Source of the DNA: Helicoverpa zea
Lineage: Eukaryota; Arthropoda; Insecta; Lepidoptera; Noctuidae
NCBI RefSeq assembly: GCF_022581195.2
Contig: NC_061480.1
Coordinates: 3,224,001 to 3,288,000 of the forward strand
DNA: 64,000 bases
Reading direction: 5' to 3'
The translations under genes and the position numbers were made by a program. The notes below the pieces were generated by a model, which saw only the letters and a program-made list of their open reading frames with translations, was not told the origin of the DNA and made no database searches. Below are positions 58,401 to 64,000 of the stretch, piece after piece (positions within the stretch are counted from its first letter, which is position 1; each line of letters begins with the position of its first letter).

Positions 58401-61400
58401 ACCGATGATGCATTATTGTTACCGCTATAGCAAAAAATATTAATAAATTATAATAGAATAAATACATGTTATATTTTAGGGGGTTCCCATACCACTAATG
58501 ATTTTTTTTGCTCATTTTATAGACAATGCTTCGCGCGTGTAATTCGTTGTAATTCACTTTGTCTCTTTTATTTCAGGTTAAGTAAAGCCCGTGAGGAATT
58601 GAAACTAGCGGGAAGTGTCCGCGCGGCTGCTAAACAGGAGTCACAACGCAAGGCGTCAGCCATGTCCATTTATTGCAGTCAGGTGAGTGTGTTATTGACA
58701 TCCAAGTGAGTTCGTTAATGACAACCAAATGTGTTAGTAACAACCAATTTAGTGTGGTAATGACTGCGGAATGAGTGTATTAATGACCTCCACAGTGAGT
58801 GTGCTAATGACCTCCTACAAAAATGGGATCAGTAAGTATATTATTACCCTAACAATGTGTGAAAATAATATGTTTTATATTGTTTTTCAGATCGGCGATA
58901 CCCGGCCAATAAGTTTCTGCAGATTCAGTAGTGATAGCAAGATGCTGATAACTGCTAGCTGGTAAGTTTTTACAGTAATTTGATTCGCTATTATTATTAT
59001 TATCCGTGATTACAACTGTGTCCCGTCGAAACTTCTCTACGTATCCGGGTAAAATGTAGCCTATGTTGCTCGGGAAAAGTGCAGCTTCCCAACAGTAAAT
59101 AATTTTTCAAATTGTTTCAATACTTTCGGAGCCTTTATTATAGATAACTAGCTGGTGCCCGCGACTTCGTCTGCGCAGGTTTAGTATTTCGAACAATATG
59201 TTTACAAATTGTAGCCTATGTGTTATTCTGATGTATAAGCTATATTATTGTAAAGTTTCATTAAAATCCATTCAGTAGTTTTTGCGTGAAAGAGTAACAA
59301 ACATCCATACATCCATACATACAAACTTTCGCGTTTATAATATTAGTAGGATATACATATACTTATGTCAGTGGTTTCATTCGCTTCTAAAAGTACATAT
59401 TTCTTGCACCTGCATAAAAAATAAATTCTATATGTTATTGCGATGTGTGTATTAGCTATGTTCCTGGCTAGTCTCATCAAAATCTGTCGAACCATTACAC
59501 ATTTCACAAATATAATATTTTTTCTGTATTTCTAGGTCAGGTTTAGCCAAAGTATGGTCTGTCCCCGAGTGCAAAGAGTTGCAAGTACTGAAGGGTCACA
59601 CTTGTAACGTGAGCGGCGCTGACTTTCATCCTAGAGCTATCATGCCACATCATTTTCAGAATAAGGTAACTTTATTTTGCAAATTATTACGCCGTTACTA
59701 GCCGTTTTCCTGTGGTTTTACTCGCATTCCTTAAGAACTTTAGTATATAATATAGGATAAAAATCCTATGTACTTCTTAATCAAGGAATATAGGGATTCA
59801 TTTTTATATATAGATTAGTTGTTTTCTCGCGGGCCTACCCGCGTTACGTGGGAACAACTTCCCGCATCCGGGTGAGGATAAAATGTTTCATATATCAGTC
59901 ACTTGGATCTAAGCTATCTACCCTCTAATTTTCAGCTTACTCGGTTCAGCCGTTCTTGAGTTTTTTTTATTTATTTATTTAATTCGGTTTTTTTATCCAC
60001 ATGGATATATCAACCCCATTGTTCTTGAGATATAAATAGTGTAACTAATACGAATCTATCAAATCAAATCAAATCGTTTATTTTGCAGAGAATATGGGTA
60101 CAGATATCTAATATAATATGTACTAGTTTTCGCCAGCGGTTTCACATGCTTCCTGAAGAACCATTTCCCGCAACCGGAAAAGTAGCATTGTGTTATTCCA
60201 TTAATAAGCTATATTACTGCCAAGTTTCATCAAAAACCCTCTAGTAGTTCATAGGTAAAAGAGTGACGACCATCTACACATACAAACTTTCGCACACATA
60301 CAATATTAGTAAATAATATGTGGGAGAACTAGTACTAATCAACGGTAAAAAAGGACAATTTAAATATTCATAATAATTTATTAAATTAATTTACTTAAAC
60401 ACATTTACTAATCACAGCGAATAATTAGGCACGAAATAAATAGGCGGTAGAACAGCAATTCGACAGTACAAATAAACATGAGTAATATTACCTGACAGTT
60501 CAGAGCACTATTGCGCCGTGTCCGCAGTCGAACAACTTCTGATCTGTCGACACGTGTGCGCCCCACTTTTATACTTCGATTCGGTAGTAAGTGGGGGTAA
60601 CAAGAAATCAAATACAATACCTTCATAGACCGGAAGTTGATTAAAAAAAATACATTAAACAATTTTAAAATATTAAAAACGTGTTTACTCTCACAAATAT
60701 TCACTATTTTTCAGGTAACAATACAAAAAGAAGAAAACGAAACAAAACAACCAATGGAGACATCAGAAGGTACAGAAAACCCTTCAGAACAGACGTCAGA
60801 ACAGTCAGAACCGACGTCAGAACCTTTTGAAACGTCAGACGAAACGTCAGACGCGTGCACTATGGCTACTTGTGCTTACGATGGCACGGTACATTTGTGG
60901 AATTTTAACAGGTATGTAAAAAGCATCTTTTGTTTTCCGAGGGAATTTTATTTAGAACATGCATAAAAAGTAGCCTAAAAACTTCCTCGGTAAATAGGCT
61001 ATTTGACAGTGATATCTATTTTTTTATCGGTCCAGTAGTTCTTGAGATAAGCACGTTTAAAAATCTTCTTGCAGCAAAATGAAAAGTACGGACATAGTCA
61101 CTTTCACATTTTTGTTTAATCAGTTTATTTAAAAAAATACATACAAATCTGTTGCATAGTTTTGAAGATTTAAGCGTACAAAGGATATACAAAGGACAGA
61201 AAAAGCGACTTTGTTTTGTACTATCTAATGATTTGAAATGTCTAATTGAATAACTTTCTGTTTTCCAGCGAGTCACCACTGGCCTCCCTCTCAGGGCACA
61301 GTCCGGCTCGCGTCTGCCGCGTCCACTTCCACCCCTCGGGGCGGTTCCTCGCCACCACCGTGTTCGACCACTCCTGGCGTCTGTGGGACTTACACACCGG

Positions 61401-64000
61401 TGAGATACCATCTGCCTAGGCGATTCCCAACTATGTTGGGGTCGGCTTCCAGTCTAAAAGATGCAGCTGAGTACCAGTGTGCTATAAGGAGCGACTGCTT
61501 ATCTGATCTCCTCAACCCAGTTACCCGGGCAACCCGATACTCCGTGGTAAGACTGGTGTCAGACTTACTGGCTTCTGACTACCCGTAACGACTGCCAAGG
61601 ATGTTCAAATGACAGCCGAGACCTACAGTTTATGGTGCCCTCCGAAACACAGGGCAACTCGTCATGACATGGTCAATAGGTCACCCATCCATTAACCGAC
61701 CAGGCATTACTTAACGTTTAGGTTTTTTTCAAGATATTTTGCTTCACCTTTACTCTGTCATTGGTGTCCAGGAATCGAACCTACACACTCGTAATTTAGA
61801 CTTGCCTTTTACCTTACCTACTAGACCAACACTAAGGCCCGGTTCTTCGAAGCTCAGTTACGTCAAGGCTAGGGCTAAATTCTAGTTACAGTAAAATTAA
61901 CAGGGTTTAAATTCAAAAAGCGTTCTTGAAGTACCAGTTAGTTTAATTAATAAATTTCATAATAAAAACCGTGTGTAAATTAACCGTGGTCAAAATTAAC
62001 TTCGGTCAAATTTTAACTTTAACTTTACCGTACCGTACGGACAACCGGGCCTTAGTGATTGAATGTCGCTGTTCAGTCAGCTAACCTTTTGATAGAACGG
62101 CTATACACAATAGCACTTTATATTTATAACCGCTATTGCACTTTATATTTGCCACTATTGTGTGATTGAATGTCGCTGTTCAGTCAAATGGCTAGCCGTG
62201 TCACTAACCGGCTAGTATAGTGTTGTATCCCGCAGCGACGGAGGTGCTGCACCAGGAGGGCCACGCCAAGGCGGTGTACTGCGTCGCCTTCCAGGGGGAC
62301 GGCTCGCTCGCTGTTACCGGGTGAGATGACATATGCGGCTAGATTTTATACGCTATTCTTTCTTATCTTCGCGACTTTGGGCATAAAATAATTTACTTCA
62401 TTTTTTTTTTTTTTTTTGTATTACTGGTTTCAATGAAAATGGAAGTCGACCCCAACATATTTGGGAAAAAGGCTTGCAGGGTGAATGTGGTTTCAATAGC
62501 TTACTTGAAAGTTTCTCCAAAGTCTTACAAATACTATGCTGACAATCGCATTAAAAGCCGTTCACCAAAACGTGAGATAATCGCATCCAAACATACATAC
62601 AGGTCAGTCTGAGAGCCTCCAGTTTGAAGTAGGTAAAAATATATTGTTACCCTAATCGCAACTGTTCAACTTTTTTCTATTTTTTTTGAAATTTTTGTTT
62701 TTACATGAAAAATAAGTAGGTATACTCCATTTGTTTAAGAATTTGCTAAAAGTGTTGAATTTACAAAAACTTCTACAGAAGTACATAGAAAACAAATAAA
62801 GTATAGCTTAAAATGATGATACAATGAAGACATTATGAAGATGATTTATCTCTAGTTAAAAACTTAACCAATTTTAGTCCGGCTATCTCTCATTCCTTAA
62901 CACTTACTAGCTTTAGTTAAACAGCTAGTTTGAGGTTCTTCTAACCTACAGACAGACATGTGTTGATGGGGAGTTTGTTCCACCACTTCTTCTTCCCAGC
63001 AACAACACATAGGAAGTGGTGAAGGGCGGGCGTTTTGGGGGCTGTCTTTTGTAAAGGACAATGCTCATGAAGTATGAGAATAAAACCCAGGCCCGGCGCA
63101 AAAGAAATCTAACTCAAAATATAGGTAAAAATAAGTTATTAAATATTACATAGGGGGCATCATCGAAATCAGTGGCTATATGTGTGAAATTGCTATTCGA
63201 ATATTAACATCTGCGGTACATTGCTACTCGAGATTTTAGAGGTAACATAATGTATTAGTAAAAGAAACAGTAAACAGATACAGTTGTGGTTTAAGAGTGT
63301 ACATAATGACATGTTTATCGCAACTTCTCCACTATTCTACCTACTTTTACAAGATAATAAGATAGAACTAAAACACGTTATGAATGTACTTTTCATTTTA
63401 ATAATTAGATACGCTTAAAAGTCATCGATTCTCTATTCCTAACACGACATGATCCAAAAATGTTGCGGGATGCGCGAACTGTTCCACATGCTTAGCCTAC
63501 CCTAAGTTGGGACAAGCTTGAGTCGCATCCCAAAGTCCCGAGCTGTACATCGGTATTGATTTATCTTTTTGGAGAAGCTTATTACATGCCATATTACTTG
63601 TTTGTTGTTTCAGATAGCACTTTAATTAAACTATAAGTCCCAGCTGCTCATGTTACCCCTGTAAAATCAAATAGCAATTTCACACATATAGCCATTAATT
63701 TCGATGATGCCTACTATGCAGTATATTATTACTTATTATTACCTATAATTTGAGTTACTTTTCTTTTGCGCCGGGCTTGGGTTTTTTTGAGCATTGTCCT
63801 TTGACCTTCAAAAAGTGCTGTTTAGCAGCCTAATTTGAATAAACGTATTTGAGTTTGAAAAGATACGCTAACAACTAATTCCCCCTTCCCAGTGGCATGG
63901 ACGCGTTCGGTCGCGTGTGGGACCTGCGCACGGGGCGCTGCGTGATGTTCCTGGAGGGGCACCTGGGCCCCGTGCTGGGCGCCGACTGGGCCCCCGCCGG
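52419..64000 (+). CDS. PRPF4: U4/U6 small nuclear ribonucleoprotein Prp4, 3' end beyond window
   Basis: Exons: 52419-52584, 53534-53643, 55768-55862, 57368-57526, 58577-58682, 58891-58961, 59536-59665, 60715-60911, 61269-61399, 62236-62320, 63893-64000 (continuing). Phases agree, giving 452 residues so far; the human protein has 522. The N-terminal part has HYGSLEEQEKARL and RRKARQLNVSTDD. Exon 3 encodes the SFM (Prp4/Prp18) motif LGEPVCLFGEGPAERR. Exon 4 has TWYHEGP and IARYSLPKA. WD40 repeats start in exon 6 (IGDTRPISFCRFS) and include HFHPSGRFLATT, SWRLWDLHT, and FGRVWDLRTGRC at the window end. The WD40 propeller binds PRPF3 and PPIH in U4/U6 snRNP. Exon 8 carries an unusual Thr/Ser/Glu-rich insertion of about 35 residues between WD repeats. 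The acceptor of exon 4 must be at 57367, because using the later AG would create a TAG at the junction. Confidence 0.95.
53958..54215 (+). mobile_element. tRNA-derived SINE (family B)
   Basis: The head GATGGCGCAATGGTCACCAT (A-box region) and GGTTCGATTCCCGG (B box) is followed by a body with an ATGTATATATGTAGC stretch and the end CCGACATTATT. A sister copy lies at 46969-47217; partial copies lie at 51167-51300 and 16906-16950. Confidence 0.75.
54517..54824 (-). mobile_element. Family F retroposon in PRPF4 intron 2
   Basis: A 308-base insertion with poly(T) at its left edge. It is flanked by 19-base duplications (54498-54516, 54825-54843) differing at one base. It is inserted into a minus-strand copy of the family C repeat. 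Confidence 0.8.
55338..55531 (+). mobile_element. Non-autonomous Helitron in PRPF4 intron 2
   Basis: TCTATATATAATAAAGCTGA to GGCAGAAGCTAG; sister of 16259-16453. Confidence 0.72.
55591..55751 (+). repeat. 40-bp tandem repeat upstream of PRPF4 exon 3
   Basis: Four copies start with GAGTGTATAATTGA at 55591, 55637, 55677 and 55717 (periods 46, 40, 40). The array ends 16 bases before the exon 3 acceptor. Its words GAGTGTAT and ATTGACCTCC resemble the repeat in intron 5. Confidence 0.8.
56021..57050 (+). pseudogene. Degenerate DNA transposon with transposase remnant
   Basis: Inverted ends GAAGGGTCCACTGCAATAAT frame about 1 kb inserted in a family D repeat in PRPF4 intron 3. Inside, 56323-56608 translates with one stop to a RGHSYMQCDRN-like motif followed by FKGWTAFLKPFYKK. 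This recalls the C-terminal half of insect DDE-type transposase-like proteins. No start codon or complete domain is left. Family assignment is tentative. Confidence 0.5.
57788..57838 (+). repeat. (CA)n microsatellite in PRPF4 intron 4
   Basis: Interrupted run of CA dinucleotides. Confidence 0.8.
58681..58812 (+). repeat. Degenerate 23-bp repeat beginning at the PRPF4 exon 5 donor
   Basis: Five to six diverged units of the form GTGAGTGTNTTAATGACCTCC start at the exon 5 splice donor (GT at 58683) and run into intron 5. At least three units preserve GTGAGT. Confidence 0.65.
59148..59351 (-). mobile_element. Non-autonomous Helitron in PRPF4 intron 6
   Basis: On the minus strand it runs from TCCTACTAATATTATAAA to GCACCAGCTAG and is inserted between A and T. 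Same family as 22062-22257. Confidence 0.8.
61415..61840 (+). repeat. Family C retroposon in PRPF4 intron 9
   Basis: A long copy starting just after the exon 9 donor (61400). It includes CCAACTATGTTGGGGTCGGC and a distal part with CAGGAATCGAACC and ACTAGACCAACAC, resembling an antisense tRNA head. Confidence 0.65.
63056..63799. mobile_element. 744-bp foldback element in PRPF4 intron 10
   Basis: Inverted arms of about 150 bases start GGACAATGCTCA and include GCCCGGCGCAAAAGAAA and GGCATCATCGAAAT. It splits a family D repeat between GTAAA and TTTGACC. No target duplication can be seen. Confidence 0.7.

Noticed and set aside
61016..61411. 131-residue minus-strand frame
   Set aside because: Overlaps PRPF4 exon 9 in antisense; its GC-rich part reflects the exon.

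Overview
This is a TE-rich stretch of an insect nuclear genome, most likely a moth or butterfly. The coding genes have short exons with GT-AG introns. The spaces between them are packed with repeats of types known from Lepidoptera: Helitron copies with TC...CTAG ends, tRNA-headed SINEs, hAT elements with 8-bp target duplications and many MITEs. Nothing bacterial or viral was seen. The order assignment is inference from protein similarity and repeat style.

Layout. 1-10300 holds no host gene, only repeats, including a well-resolved nested hAT/retroposon stack (7467-9783). An intronless UDP-glucose 6-dehydrogenase lies on the minus strand (10305-11744). A ZAD/C2H2 zinc-finger gene of eight coding exons follows on the plus strand (14983-20760). 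A telescoped transposon stack fills 21022-24784. The U4/U6 snRNP gene PRPF3 occupies 25127-51610 on the minus strand (15 coding exons, about 694 aa). PRPF4 starts 808 bp away on the plus strand (52419) and runs off the window end with 11 exons visible.

PRPF3 and PRPF4 proteins bind each other in the U4/U6 particle of the spliceosome, and here they are divergent neighbours that probably share a promoter. The 13-kb intron 9 of PRPF3 contains two intronless genes on the opposite strand (31071-32531 and 36140-37246). They encode related, apparently secreted proteins: signal peptide, REKR-Y cleavage-like site, low-complexity body (PGY repeats in one, Asn-rich in the other), and a C-terminal four-cysteine module with an acidic tail. 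I do not recognise this family; it is the best candidate here for an undescribed system.

The second notable theme is tandem repeats placed against splice sites of the two splicing-factor genes. A 91-bp repeat has copied the end of PRPF3 exon 7 together with its 5' splice site about 15 times. A 26-bp repeat beside the exon 8 donor carries a GTGAGT in nearly every unit. Smaller arrays abut a donor and an acceptor in PRPF4.

Exon boundaries were derived by hand from splice consensus, reading-frame phase and conserved protein blocks. Repeat boundaries are given where target duplications or inverted repeats could be read and are approximate otherwise.
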